Shown here: piece by piece, positions 7,945 through 17,298 of the stretch
How positions within the stretch are numbered: the stretch's first letter is position 1
Layout: every line of letters begins with the position of its first letter
From: CANIGN01 sp041391385
GTDB taxonomy: Bacteria > Bdellovibrionota > UBA2428
Length of the DNA stretch: 64,000 nucleotides
Direction of reading: 5' to 3'
Assembly: GCA_041391385.1 (NCBI GenBank)
Contig: JAWKOD010000002.1
Location: forward strand, 1 to 64,000
The notes under the pieces: generated by a model
Databases searched by the model: none
Seen by the model: the letters and a program-made list of their open reading frames with translations, nothing else
Told to the model about the DNA's origin: nothing
Program-made: the position numbers and the translations under genes

Positions 7945-7948
7945 TCAG

Positions 7949-8500
7949 TTACCAATCACGGTCATCGTCGTCGTTATCGGAGCTAGATTTTTTATCGTCA
8001 TCAGCCCACTCGTCGTCTTCGGTCCACTCATCTGAATCATCGAAATCTGCGCCTTCACCATCTTCATCGTCAGCGCCTTCAATAGCGGCGGGGTCATCCT
8101 TCCACCATTCAGGGGGACCTTCTACGTCTTCCTCTACTTCGTCGAAGTCTTCGCGTGCTTTTTCATCTTCTTCAAAGTCGTCTACTTCACTATCGGCGAG
8201 TTCATAAGAAGCTGCTAGTTCTTCTTTCGGAAGAATTTTAGAAAGCGCTACAATAGGAGCGGCCTTCGTAAGAGTCCTTGCTCCTTTTCGAAGAGCTGGA
8301 TCAAGCTTCAGTCCCTCAGTTGCAGGTTCCTTTTGAGGCTCTTTTGTCGTCTTTTTAGCCTTTTGGGGCTTCTTAACTACCTTTGCCTTTTTAGCAGCAG
8401 GCTTTGCCTTTTTCTCGGGAGCTGCCTTTTTAGAGGCCTTAGCCTTAGGCTTAGCCGCTATTTTAGATTTCGAAGTTGGTTTTTTAGTTTTACTCGCCAT
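7949..8500 (-). CDS. Bipolar Lys/Ala-rich, Asp/Glu-rich low-complexity protein
   Basis: The first ~65 residues are Lys, Ala and Pro repeats like histone H1 or other nucleic-acid-binding tails (AKPKAKASKKAAPEKKAK). A short ordinary segment follows (LDPALRKGARTLTKAAPIVALSK), and the last ~85 residues are almost all Asp, Glu, Ser and Trp. The two halves have opposite charge. No catalytic domain is visible. A basic tail could bind DNA or RNA while the acidic half shields it or binds a basic partner. The gene is four bases upstream of the RelA/SpoT-like gene and divergent from the pseudouridine synthase gene. Base composition is biased by the repeats, not clearly foreign. Confidence 0.7.
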   Translation of the reverse strand: MASKTKKPTSKSKIAAKPKAKASKKAAPEKKAKPAAKKAKVVKKPQKAKKTTKEPQKEPATEGLKLDPALRKGARTLTKAAPIVALSKILPKEELAASYELADSEVDDFEEDEKAREDFDEVEEDVEGPPEWWKDDPAAIEGADDEDGEGADFDDSDEWTEDDEWADDDKKSSSDNDDDDRDW

Positions 8501-8537
8501 AACCTACAAAAACCTTTACAAAGGGGTATAGGGACTC

Positions 8538-9188
8538 GTGTCAAGAACTGAATTTAAAATCCTTAAAGAGGGCGATTTTTGGGCAGCTGTGTTTAAGCCT
8601 CCGGGCGTTCACAGTGACGAAATTGCGCTTGGACGCGGCGAGTCAAGCCCCCTGCTCCCCGTTCATCGCCTTGATAAAGAAACTCAGGGCATTCTCTTAC
8701 TGGCAACTTCAGATAAGTGGCAGGAATACCATTCTCTCTTCAAAGACGGGGCATCAAGCGCAAACAAGACTCAAAAGCTATACATTGCCTACTCCACCAA
8801 AGAAGTGCCCACAGGACACTACAGTGGCTTTATTGGCTCACGCTATCGCTCATCAAAAAAAACACGCTACGAAGAAGAACGCGAAGTCTTTAAAGGTTAC
8901 CACTCTGTCCTCAGCGCAGAACACATTATTGAAAAAAGCTCTGTGCTGAATGCACCTCATTTTGTAGACGGATTCTGTTATGAGATTCAACTGTTCACTG
9001 GAAGAAGACACCAAATTCGTGCTTTTTTTGCGAGTTATGAAGCCCCACTTGTTGGAGATCTTCTCTATGGCGCCCCAGAAACAAACTCCAAATTAGCACT
9101 TTTCTCGTGGAAGCTCCGCTTTGAAGATCCCGTTTCAAACTCCCTTGAAGAAATTTGCCTTGATCCCTCTCTTTTACAGATAGTTTAA
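8538..9188 (+). CDS. RluA-family pseudouridine synthase
   Basis: The enzyme converts a uridine in rRNA or tRNA to pseudouridine. The 216-residue product has KPPGVHSD, the catalytic motif HRLDKET (Asp46), a basic middle and GRRHQIR near the C-terminus, the order seen in RluA-type enzymes. There is no S4 domain, so it resembles the short RluA/TruC-like forms. The start is GTG at 8538. Which RNA site it modifies cannot be told from sequence alone. It is divergent from the bipolar protein gene with 37 bases between. Confidence 0.88.
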   Translation: MSRTEFKILKEGDFWAAVFKPPGVHSDEIALGRGESSPLLPVHRLDKETQGILLLATSDKWQEYHSLFKDGASSANKTQKLYIAYSTKEVPTGHYSGFIGSRYRSSKKTRYEEEREVFKGYHSVLSAEHIIEKSSVLNAPHFVDGFCYEIQLFTGRRHQIRAFFASYEAPLVGDLLYGAPETNSKLALFSWKLRFEDPVSNSLEEICLDPSLLQIV

Positions 9189-9262
9189 GAATCGCTTTTT
9201 CTTTGCTTCCAAAAATAAAACCATGTTAAACACAGCTTTTCTTTTGGAGGAACAGACAAGAA

Positions 9263-10516
9263 TTGGTGCGAGGAATTCTTCTTTTTTTACTAGCAGCTTT
9301 TATTTCTCTGCCTTGTTATTCCCTCGATCCTCCCGCCAATAATCCAAGCGCTGAAGAGTTTCGCCAAGACCTTGAGTTTGGATCTCGTCGCCCACACATC
9401 GCTGAAGACTGGGACGGTGGTGACGGTCACTTAAGAGTAACCCTCATTGAAACTACAAAAGCCGCCTCAAAAGGATCTATTCAAAAATTGTTACAAGAAT
9501 TTGGCCCCAGAGAACGTCTTCTTTATCTCAACCTCGATCACAAACCTGAATCTCCGAGTGAATTAGAAGAAATGATCCTAGAAGACGAAAGAATTCAAAA
9601 GCTTCCCTCCGAAATGGCCACCGATCTCAAAGCGGAATTAACTCGTTATAAGAATGAGCGTACTGGGATGATAAAACGCTTTAGCCAACATATTGCTGCT
9701 GTTCACTTTGCATCAACACTAGGAGCATTCACTGTTATTAGTTACTTGGGAGAAGACATTCCCCACCTTGCTCATTGGCTAGTCGGATTTGCGCTCGCCT
9801 GGGAATGTTGGCTGGGACAACGCTATATCTTGCAAATCAACCGCTTCCTCTACAACGTTGCCGATAACTTTTTTAAAGGGAGTGAAACTCTTTTTCAAAA
9901 GCTCGGCATAAAAAACAACATTTCCCAGCTCGCTATAAACCTAGAAAATACTCTAAGCGATGAACTCCCAGCGCATAAAGCCTTTCCTAAAAAACTTATG
10001 GTTAGTTTTATTACATTTTTATTGTATACAGCCGAATGGGGGATCTACCAGTTTCAGTATCATTGGATTACTGAGTTTTTTATTGGCAAAGACCTTAACA
10101 ACGATGCTTTTTTTCATGCCCTTGGAGAGGCCGCCAACTGGTCGTTCTGGGGCTTCGCTCTCAAAGCATCTTTACTTGATCTCTTTTCAGAGGGCATTCC
10201 CCACTGGGCTATAAACAACTTTTCTAAAACCTCTAAGCTCGACTTCGCAAAACAAGCAAAATTCATTTACGCCTGGAGCTCAGCAGTTTCTCTACTCATT
10301 GCCTTTACAACGATGGGGGCACTCGCAACGAATATTGCTTTTTTTAAATGGGTATCTTTCCCCGTTGCTGCAGCGGGCTTTGGCTATTTTCTTTTTGATG
10401 GTGTCCTTAGACATACCCTAAGAGAACGTAGAAGAAGGATCCAAAAAACAAGCCCCTCTACTTCGAGACTCAAAAAATACAGCTGCTTTCTCAGACTTTC
10501 TTCTAATGGCCCCTAA
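9263..10516 (+). CDS. Polytopic membrane protein with signal sequence, unknown function
   Basis: The 417-residue product starts at TTG 9263 (GTG at 9266 is the alternative) after a GGAGG site at 9246-9250. It has a signal peptide (LLFLLAAFISLPCYS) and then a ~125-residue soluble, charged region containing WDGGDGHLRVTLI. At least five hydrophobic segments follow, at about residues 152-170, 175-195, 245-268, 335-358 and 365-385, and the tail is basic. I do not recognise it. The soluble region should be periplasmic if the signal sequence is used. No partner gene is evident: the next gene, kup, has its own 100-base gap. Confidence 0.65.
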   Translation: MVRGILLFLLAAFISLPCYSLDPPANNPSAEEFRQDLEFGSRRPHIAEDWDGGDGHLRVTLIETTKAASKGSIQKLLQEFGPRERLLYLNLDHKPESPSELEEMILEDERIQKLPSEMATDLKAELTRYKNERTGMIKRFSQHIAAVHFASTLGAFTVISYLGEDIPHLAHWLVGFALAWECWLGQRYILQINRFLYNVADNFFKGSETLFQKLGIKNNISQLAINLENTLSDELPAHKAFPKKLMVSFITFLLYTAEWGIYQFQYHWITEFFIGKDLNNDAFFHALGEAANWSFWGFALKASLLDLFSEGIPHWAINNFSKTSKLDFAKQAKFIYAWSSAVSLLIAFTTMGALATNIAFFKWVSFPVAAAGFGYFLFDGVLRHTLRERRRRIQKTSPSTSRLKKYSCFLRLSSNGP

Positions 10517-10617
10517 AGGCCTTTTCAGCGAAATCACTTCTCTTTTCTTTCATTATTATTACTCGAAAAAAGCTATTCCTATGGCTAGAATGAGCTTCCA
10601 CCTAACAGTTATACAAA

Positions 10618-12513
10618 ATGACACACGAAAATGAAAAATCACAGAATAGTAGTCATCAAAAGCTCATGGCGGTCTGCCTTGCATCTCTCGGCATTGTCTA
10701 CGGAGACATTGGAACAAGTCCTCTTTATGCTTTTAGAGAGTGCTTTATTGAAGAACACGGCCTTGTTCTCAACGAAGCAAGTGTACTAGGAATTTTATCC
10801 CTTATTTTTTGGGCCCTTATCGCAATCGTAAGCATAAAATACATGATGTTTGTTTTAAATGCAGACAACCATGGAGAAGGCGGGGTCCTTGCTCTTGGTG
10901 AGTTATGTCAGGCTCAAGTCGATAAAAAGAGAAGGTTTAAAAAAGGAATTTTAGTTTGTAGCCTTTTTGGTTCCGCACTTCTCTATGGAGATGGAGTCAT
11001 CACACCCGCAATATCTGTCCTAAGTGCAATTGAAGGTCTCAACATTGCAACTCCAATATTTGAACACTATGTAGTCCCGATCACTATCTTGATATTGCTT
11101 GCTCTGTTTTCAGCTCAGAGTAAAGGCACTGCCATCATTGGAAAAGTCCTTGGCCCTATCATGCTTGTTTGGTTTTCTTTTCTCGCAATACTCGGCATTA
11201 AAGGAATTCTTGCCTACCCTGAAGTTTTAAAGGCTGTATCTCCCTACTATGCTTTTCATTATTTTTTTGAATTTAAAAAAGCTGCCTTTGTCTCCATGGG
11301 CGCTGTTTTCCTTGTTGTAACGGGTGGCGAAGCCCTATATGCAGACATGGGTCATTTCGGAAAAAAACCAATTCGATTGACCTGGTTTTATCTAACGCTT
11401 CCCGCTCTGTTGTTAAATTATTTTGGACAAGGCGCCCTTCTTATTCGGAGTCCAGAAAGTATCGTTAACCCCTTTTTTGAACTTGTTCCACGCTTTCTTC
11501 TTTATCCTTCAATCATTCTTGCAACCTGCGCTACCGTCATTGCCTCACAGGCAGTCATTTCGGGTGTTTTTTCTCTCACGACGCAAGCCGTACAGCTTGG
11601 CTACTCTCCACGATTTAAAATCGTGCACACATCTACGCATGAAATTGGCCAGGTGTATTTGCCGCAAATTAATCGCGCCATGTGTGTTGCCACAATCTTA
11701 CTTGTTCTAATGTTCAAAAGCTCTTCATCTCTTGCCGCTGCCTATGGGATAGCGGTATCTCTCACAATGATTATTACAACTCTGTTAGTTTTATATCTCG
11801 CAGTAAAAAAATGGAAATGGCCTCTATGGGGAACTGTTTTATTTGCGGTCTTCTTTGTAAGCGTTGACATTATATTTTTCTCTGCAAACGCCCTTAAGTT
11901 TATGAATGGTGGCTGGTTTCCAATCGTTGTCGCAACTTCAATTTTCATTATGATGACCACTTGGAGAAAGGGACGCCGCCTCCTCGCTATTTTGATCAAA
12001 AAAAACCTTGTTCATATAGACAAGCTCGAAGCCCTCATAAAAGAAAACAATGCTGTAACGGTACCGGGAACGGCCGTTTTCATGACTGGTAACTCTGATA
12101 TTTTACCCCCGGCCCTCATGCACAACTTAAAAAACAACCGAGTTATTCATAGCAAAAATATTTTCTTAACGGTATCCAGCACAATCAGTGCATTTGTCCC
12201 GTACCACGAACAAATTACGATCATTAAAGAAAACAAATATTTTGACCGTGTCCTTGTAAAAATAGGTTTTAGGCAAGAACCAAATATTCCCTCAATTTTA
12301 GATCGAATTAAAGATGATTTAACAATTGGCGATCTTGACCGAGTCACTTATTTTATAGGAAGAGAAACTCTCATCCCCACAAAAGACTTTGGATTGATTT
12401 TTTGGAGAGCGTATCTCTTTGCACTCATGGCAAGAAACGCTCAATCCGCCACTCAGTATTTCGAAATTCCTCCGGACCAAGTGATGGAAATTGGAATGCA
12501 AATTAAAATCTAA
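10618..12513 (+). CDS. kup: Low-affinity potassium transporter Kup
   Basis: Kup is a proton-coupled potassium uptake system in the inner membrane. The 631-residue product begins with the family hallmark (LASLGIVYGDIGTSPLYAFRE) and has about 12 membrane helices, including HGEGGVLAL and LLYGDGVITPAISVLSA. A C-terminal cytoplasmic region with GTAVFMTGNSDILPPALMHNLKNN follows. Length and motifs match the Kup/HAK/KT family. It appears monocistronic, convergent with radA, whose end is nine bases away, so transcripts may overlap. Confidence 0.97.
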   Translation: MTHENEKSQNSSHQKLMAVCLASLGIVYGDIGTSPLYAFRECFIEEHGLVLNEASVLGILSLIFWALIAIVSIKYMMFVLNADNHGEGGVLALGELCQAQVDKKRRFKKGILVCSLFGSALLYGDGVITPAISVLSAIEGLNIATPIFEHYVVPITILILLALFSAQSKGTAIIGKVLGPIMLVWFSFLAILGIKGILAYPEVLKAVSPYYAFHYFFEFKKAAFVSMGAVFLVVTGGEALYADMGHFGKKPIRLTWFYLTLPALLLNYFGQGALLIRSPESIVNPFFELVPRFLLYPSIILATCATVIASQAVISGVFSLTTQAVQLGYSPRFKIVHTSTHEIGQVYLPQINRAMCVATILLVLMFKSSSSLAAAYGIAVSLTMIITTLLVLYLAVKKWKWPLWGTVLFAVFFVSVDIIFFSANALKFMNGGWFPIVVATSIFIMMTTWRKGRRLLAILIKKNLVHIDKLEALIKENNAVTVPGTAVFMTGNSDILPPALMHNLKNNRVIHSKNIFLTVSSTISAFVPYHEQITIIKENKYFDRVLVKIGFRQEPNIPSILDRIKDDLTIGDLDRVTYFIGRETLIPTKDFGLIFWRAYLFALMARNAQSATQYFEIPPDQVMEIGMQIKI

Positions 12514-12522
12514 ATAGAAATT

Positions 12523-13920
12523 TTATAGGCTTGTCTCTGCAGAGCGCATCGGTCCACTCCATAAAAGTTCCTTAAGCTGAGAAATGTTCTTTATTCTTTT
12601 AATAGTGTTTTTACCCTGAACACTGGAACTTACTCTTGCTTGCTCAGATATCACAAAGTTTTTAAAGCCCATTCTCGCTGCTTCTTGAATACGAATATCT
12701 ACGTGCTGGGCAGATCGAACACCACCCGTTAAGCTTAATTCTCCAATTAAAAGAATATCATTCGGCAGGCTTCTATCTAAACGAGCAGAGGCTAAAGCTG
12801 CAGCTATAGCCAAGTCAGCAGCTGCTTCATCTATTCGCGCACCTGCTGCAACCTTCACATAGACATCATAATTAGAAAAATCGATTCCATATTTTTCGAG
12901 GACTGCCATCAACAAAGCCACTCTGTTTTGATCAATACCCTGAAAGGTTCTTCTGGGAAATCCATGGAAACATTTTTGCACGAGAGCCTGAACTTCAACT
13001 AAGAAGCAACGAGTACCGTCCACCAAGGCAGCAACCGAAGTTCCAGATGCATTACTTTGCCTTTCTGCTAAAAATTGTGCCGATGGATTAAGAACTTCAA
13101 CGAGCCCCTCTTGATTCATTTCAAATACAGCAGATTCATTTGCTGATCCAAATCTATTTTTTTGAGTTCGAAGTATCCTAAGTGCCCCTTCATTTAAATT
13201 TTCAAAATAGAAAACCGCATCTACCATATGCTCTAAGAGTTTGGGCCCCGCTAAAGAGCCTTCCTTGGTAACATGCCCAACTAAAACAACGACTGAATTA
13301 TTAGATTTTGCATACTCCATAAGCCGTTGCGTAACTTCTCTAATTTGACTTACTGTTCCCGCACTTGACTCAAGTGAAGAACTCGCAAGGGTTTGAACGC
13401 TATCAATAATAATAAACTCAGGCTTATCGTTCTGAAGTTGTTGCAGAGTTAAGTCTAGATCGTTCGTAGAAAGAAATTCTATTTTTTCTAAACCAAGACC
13501 GAGTCGTTTAGCTCTCTCAGCAACTTGAACTCCCGACTCCTCTCCACTGACAATTAAACATTTTTTTGATCCTGCGAGTTTTCCAGCAATTTGTAACAAC
13601 AACGTGGACTTACCAATCCCAGGAATGCCACCTAAAAGTAAAATAGAATTCTGTAAGAATCCCCCACCTAAAACTCGATCGACTTCTGAAAAACCAGAAC
13701 TTGTTCTATTTTGTTGTTCTTTGTTGGCAAAAAGATCCAGTGTTTTAACGCCAACGACAGATGTACCCACTGCAACACTTCTTTTGGAAGCTCCAGGCAA
13801 CTTTGCTTCTTTAAACTCAACTAAGCTATTCCATGCCCCACATTCAAAACATTTTCCACTCCACTGCGCCGTATTCGCACCACAATCCTGACAAACAAAA
13901 TGTGTTTTAACTTTCGCCAT
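12523..13920 (-). CDS. radA: DNA repair protein RadA
   Basis: RadA (Sms) is a RecA-related branch-migration helicase in recombinational repair. The 465-residue product has an N-terminal C4 zinc motif (CQDCGANTAQWSGKCFECG), Walker A GGIPGIGKSTLL, the RadA-specific KNRFG motif (QKNRFGSANE) and a C-terminal Lon-like domain (VKVAAGARIDEAAADLAIAAALAS). The ATG at 13920 is chosen; a GTG five codons earlier lies within a G-rich stretch that can serve as ribosome site. It is divergent from the glutamine amidotransferase gene. Confidence 0.96.
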   Translation of the reverse strand: MAKVKTHFVCQDCGANTAQWSGKCFECGAWNSLVEFKEAKLPGASKRSVAVGTSVVGVKTLDLFANKEQQNRTSSGFSEVDRVLGGGFLQNSILLLGGIPGIGKSTLLLQIAGKLAGSKKCLIVSGEESGVQVAERAKRLGLGLEKIEFLSTNDLDLTLQQLQNDKPEFIIIDSVQTLASSSLESSAGTVSQIREVTQRLMEYAKSNNSVVVLVGHVTKEGSLAGPKLLEHMVDAVFYFENLNEGALRILRTQKNRFGSANESAVFEMNQEGLVEVLNPSAQFLAERQSNASGTSVAALVDGTRCFLVEVQALVQKCFHGFPRRTFQGIDQNRVALLMAVLEKYGIDFSNYDVYVKVAAGARIDEAAADLAIAAALASARLDRSLPNDILLIGELSLTGGVRSAQHVDIRIQEAARMGFKNFVISEQARVSSSVQGKNTIKRIKNISQLKELLWSGPMRSAETSL

Positions 13921-14034
13921 ATACTTAAATCCCACCCTAGCCCAGCTCAGGTCACATTTGTACCTGCGAAATGAATGCCAAAAAACAACGCTATGGGCCT
14001 ATTTCTTATCACGCTATAATGAGGGTAGGCGCTC

Positions 14035-14733
14035 ATGAAAACTTCCAAGGTTTACATTCTTCAGCATTCAAGTATTGTGCGTCCATACGCCCTCTTTGAG
14101 CATTTTGAAAAACTAAAAATTGAGGTGGAACTCTGCACATTTGTTCCGGCATTGCATGCGCTAGGCTGGAAAGAGCCATCAGGAGTGGGCCCTGTTTTAT
14201 TGTTGGGGGGGCCACAAAGCGTTTATGAATCTGAGGAAAATCCCTGGCTTGAAAATGAAATCGCATACGTAAGAAAGTGCATTCAAGCTGGAGAGCGAAG
14301 TTTTGGTATTTGTCTTGGCGGACAAGTACTTTCTCACATTCTGGGAGCTAAAATCTATAAATCACCAGAACCTGAAGTCGGCTGGTATCCTGTTCAAATA
14401 AACAAAGCTGCCTCTCTCCTGGGTCTTAAAAATGAAACGCTTAGTTTTTTTCAATGGCACTTTGATGCCTTTGAGTTTCCACAAGAGAGCATTCCTCTTT
14501 TCGTTGGAGCGGAACCTAATTCAGCTCAAGGTTATCTTTGGAAAGACCAGGTGCTGGCCATACAGTTTCATCCAGAGATGACTCATGAAGGCTCTCTTTT
14601 ACTTTGCAATAAATTTAATGTCCCCATGGGAACTCAACTCACAACCTCTGCCTGCAGAGAAACAGACTTTAAAGTTCACTCTAAAACCTCGCATGAAGTC
14701 CTTAAAAAAATCCTAGAATGGTTTCTACATTAA
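14035..14733 (+). CDS. Class I glutamine amidotransferase domain protein
   Basis: This 232-residue protein is a stand-alone class I glutaminase of the type fused to GMP synthetase. It has the nucleophile motif FGICLGGQ (Cys93), LLGGPQSVYE (oxyanion-side loop) and QFHPEMT with the His179/Glu181 pair. Such proteins release ammonia from glutamine or cleave gamma-glutamyl bonds. The acceptor is unknown, as no synthetase gene lies next to it. A TATAAT at 14015-14020 lies close to the ATG at 14035, but no good -35 element was found. Confidence 0.88.
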   Translation: MKTSKVYILQHSSIVRPYALFEHFEKLKIEVELCTFVPALHALGWKEPSGVGPVLLLGGPQSVYESEENPWLENEIAYVRKCIQAGERSFGICLGGQVLSHILGAKIYKSPEPEVGWYPVQINKAASLLGLKNETLSFFQWHFDAFEFPQESIPLFVGAEPNSAQGYLWKDQVLAIQFHPEMTHEGSLLLCNKFNVPMGTQLTTSACRETDFKVHSKTSHEVLKKILEWFLH

Positions 14734-14751
14734 TTTTTTAGAATGCGCTTC

Positions 14752-15426
14752 TTAAAACAAGAAAGCTACACTTAAGTCAAACCAAAGGGTGTGCCACTTA
14801 TCGCCGTCTGGATTTTCGTTTGTGCCACTTTTGAATTTATCCACGAGTCCGTATTTCGGCTGAAAATCTACAGACAATGCCCATTTTTCGAACAAAAACT
14901 CATACCCAAAGTGTGCAATCAAATAGACATCTAATTGCTTTAATCCTGCATCAGAAAAAGAAACACTGCTACTTGTATCAACATCAGGATTCGTAGAATT
15001 ATCTTCTTCATAGGCATATTTTACTTTGCCAAAGCCCATGTCTAACCCTAAGCCGCCACCAAATTTAAAGAAGCCATGTTCTCTTCTTAATTTGTAATAA
15101 ACGGTAACAGGAATTTCGACTGAACTATAACCAATCGCTGTCGTATTTGTATCTTTAACAGTGTCTCCATCGTTGTCTTCTTTAAAAGAAAATCCGAAAA
15201 TGCTGTAGCGGTAATTAAGTCCTAAATCTATTCCAACGGCTCCAAAATCAAACTGAGAAAGAACACCAATCGGAAAACCAACTGCAACCTTAGCATCTGT
15301 GCCTGAAATTCCAGTAGGTGCACCTATTCCAATACCAACTTTTGGTCCAATTCTAAAATCAAAAGCGTTTGCTTGGGCCGAAACGAAGACAAAAAGAACA
15401 AAAATACTTTTTAGCAATTTTTTCAT
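14752..15426 (-). CDS. Outer-membrane beta-barrel protein
   Basis: The 224-residue product has a signal peptide (MKKLLKSIFVLFVFVSAQANA), then alternating amphipathic strands rich in Gly, Tyr and Phe, and it ends in Phe (SVAFLF) like many outer-membrane proteins. It has polar loops such as the Asp/Asn/Thr-rich one around residues 85-95. No enzyme motif is visible, so it is likely a small porin-like or structural barrel. It starts 19 bases after the atpC stop with a good AAAGGA ribosome site and could be a distal gene of the ATP synthase transcript. Confidence 0.75.
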   Translation of the reverse strand: MKKLLKSIFVLFVFVSAQANAFDFRIGPKVGIGIGAPTGISGTDAKVAVGFPIGVLSQFDFGAVGIDLGLNYRYSIFGFSFKEDNDGDTVKDTNTTAIGYSSVEIPVTVYYKLRREHGFFKFGGGLGLDMGFGKVKYAYEEDNSTNPDVDTSSSVSFSDAGLKQLDVYLIAHFGYEFLFEKWALSVDFQPKYGLVDKFKSGTNENPDGDKWHTLWFDLSVAFLF

Positions 15427-15445
15427 ATTCAGATCCTTTACTTTT

Positions 15446-15847
15446 TTAGTTCAACTTAGACGCTGTGAGGCGGCTAATGGCTCGCTTTAACTTAAGCTCA
15501 TGCTTTTTATAGTCTTCATCCGACATTCCACCTTCGGTAACTTTTTGAAAAGCAATAGTTTCTGCTTTTTTAGCGCGAGCTTCGTCAATATGAGAAGCAA
15601 GCTCACCAACATCAGCAAGAATCGAAATTTTATTGTCCAAAACTTCTAACCAGCCGTAGGAAATAGCCGCCACTCCCCAGGAACCAGCTTCGTCTTTCCA
15701 ACGAACAACTCCTGTTTCAAGCTCGGTAAGAAAGCTTGCATGATCTGGAAGAATTTCAATCTCTCCCTCAACACCTGGAACAAAAACCTCACTGCTTTCA
15801 ACTTCAGTAACAAGTTTTTTGCTTGGAGTAAGTATAGAAAGTTTCAT
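15446..15847 (-). CDS. atpC: ATP synthase epsilon subunit AtpC
   Basis: This 133-residue subunit of the F1 central stalk has the N-terminal beta sandwich (LSILTPSKKLVTEVESSEVFVPGVEGEIEILPDH split by normal family spacing), the GVVRWKD strand and a helical C-terminal hairpin (ARAKKAETIAFQ). It couples rotation to catalysis and can inhibit hydrolysis. It lies directly after atpD in the normal beta-epsilon order, 10 bases downstream. Confidence 0.95.
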   Translation of the reverse strand: MKLSILTPSKKLVTEVESSEVFVPGVEGEIEILPDHASFLTELETGVVRWKDEAGSWGVAAISYGWLEVLDNKISILADVGELASHIDEARAKKAETIAFQKVTEGGMSDEDYKKHELKLKRAISRLTASKLN

Positions 15848-15857
15848 ATTACTCTCA

Positions 15858-17285
15858 CTATCCCGCTAATTTCTTAGCTTTCTCGACAGCTTCTTCAATC
15901 GTTCCAACATAAAGGAAGGCTTGTTCAGGAAGCGCATCATGTTTACCGTCTAGGATTTCTTTAAATCCTTTTACGGTGTCTTCAATCTGAACATATTTTC
16001 CACCCATACCCGTAAACTGTTCTGCTACGAAGAAAGGTTGAGACATAAATCTTTGAACCTTACGAGCCCTTGATACAGTTAATTTATCTTCATCAGACAA
16101 TTCATCCATACCCAAGATCGCAATAATATCTTGAAGTTCTTTGTAACGTTGAAGAATTTTCTGAACAGCACGAGCCGTGTTGTAATGTTCTTCTCCAACA
16201 ACCTCTGGAGTTAACAAACGAGAAGTAGAGGCCAAGGGATCTACCGCAGGATAAATACCTAATTCCGCAATCGGACGAGACAAGTTAGTAGTCGCGTCCA
16301 AGTGAGCAAAAGTTGTTGCAGGAGCTGGATCGGTGTAGTCATCCGCAGGCACGTAAACAGCTTGAACGGATGTAATAGATCCTTTGTTTGTTGAAGTAAT
16401 ACGCTCTTGCATCGCGCCCATTTCAGTTGCGAGTGTTGGTTGGTATCCTACCGCAGAAGGAATACGTCCCAAAAGGGCAGATACTTCTGAACCCGCTTGT
16501 GTGAAACGGAAAATATTATCCACGAAGAAAAGTACGTCTTGGTTTTTTTCATCGCGGAAATATTCAGCAACACTCAATCCAGATAGAGCAACACGTGCTC
16601 GGGCTCCAGGGGGCTCGTTCATCTGACCGAATACAAGCGCAGTTTTTTTGATAACGCCTGACTCTTCCATTTCTCTCCAAAGGTCGTTACCTTCCCTTGT
16701 TCTTTCACCCACACCTGCAAACACAGAATAACCACCGTGCTCAGTTGCAATGTTACGAATCAATTCTTGAATCAAAACTGTTTTACCTACGCCGGCTCCA
16801 CCAAAGAGACCAATTTTTCCACCTTTTGCATAAGGAGCAAGCAAGTCGACAACTTTAATTCCTGTCCAAAGAGCTTCAACTGTTGTGCTTTGATCTTTAA
16901 ACGCTGGAGGGTCGCGGTGAATAGAATAGTGTGTTTTAGCGGGAATCGGACCTTTTTCGTCTACAGGATCGCCTGTTACGTTAATGATTCGACCCAAAAC
17001 CTCTTCCCCAACAGGAACCTGAATAGGGTTACGTGTATTTAAAACATCCTGTCCTCTTACGAGACCATCTGTTGAATCCATCGCAATACAACGAACTCGG
17101 CCTTCTCCTAAGTGTTGAGCAACTTCTAAAACCAAATTGTTTTCTTGGTTATCAATTGCTTTGTTTGAAGTTTTTAGAGCTGTGTAAATAGGAGGAAGGT
17201 CAAAACCTTCAAACTCTACGTCTACTACAGGTCCTAGAACCTGTGACACTCTTCCTTTGTCTTGATTAGTAACGACTGTTGCCAT
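15858..17285 (-). CDS. atpD: ATP synthase beta subunit AtpD
   Basis: This is the catalytic F1 subunit. It contains Walker A GGAGVGKTVL, the catalytic-Glu strand GERTREGNDL, Walker B DVLFFVDNI, and ALLGRIPSAVGYQPTLATEM. The start is ATG 17285 with AAAGGAG upstream, giving 475 residues, the usual size. The longer open frame to 17330 runs into the end of atpG and lacks a ribosome site. It is part of the block b'-b-delta-alpha-gamma-beta-epsilon. Confidence 0.98.
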   Translation of the reverse strand: MATVVTNQDKGRVSQVLGPVVDVEFEGFDLPPIYTALKTSNKAIDNQENNLVLEVAQHLGEGRVRCIAMDSTDGLVRGQDVLNTRNPIQVPVGEEVLGRIINVTGDPVDEKGPIPAKTHYSIHRDPPAFKDQSTTVEALWTGIKVVDLLAPYAKGGKIGLFGGAGVGKTVLIQELIRNIATEHGGYSVFAGVGERTREGNDLWREMEESGVIKKTALVFGQMNEPPGARARVALSGLSVAEYFRDEKNQDVLFFVDNIFRFTQAGSEVSALLGRIPSAVGYQPTLATEMGAMQERITSTNKGSITSVQAVYVPADDYTDPAPATTFAHLDATTNLSRPIAELGIYPAVDPLASTSRLLTPEVVGEEHYNTARAVQKILQRYKELQDIIAILGMDELSDEDKLTVSRARKVQRFMSQPFFVAEQFTGMGGKYVQIEDTVKGFKEILDGKHDALPEQAFLYVGTIEEAVEKAKKLAG

Positions 17286-17298
17286 ACCTTTTGCTCCT

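Noticed and set aside
14015..14020. Perfect TATAAT before the glutamine amidotransferase gene
   Set aside because: It would start transcription only about 8 bases before the ATG and has no matching -35 element, so it is not listed as a promoter.
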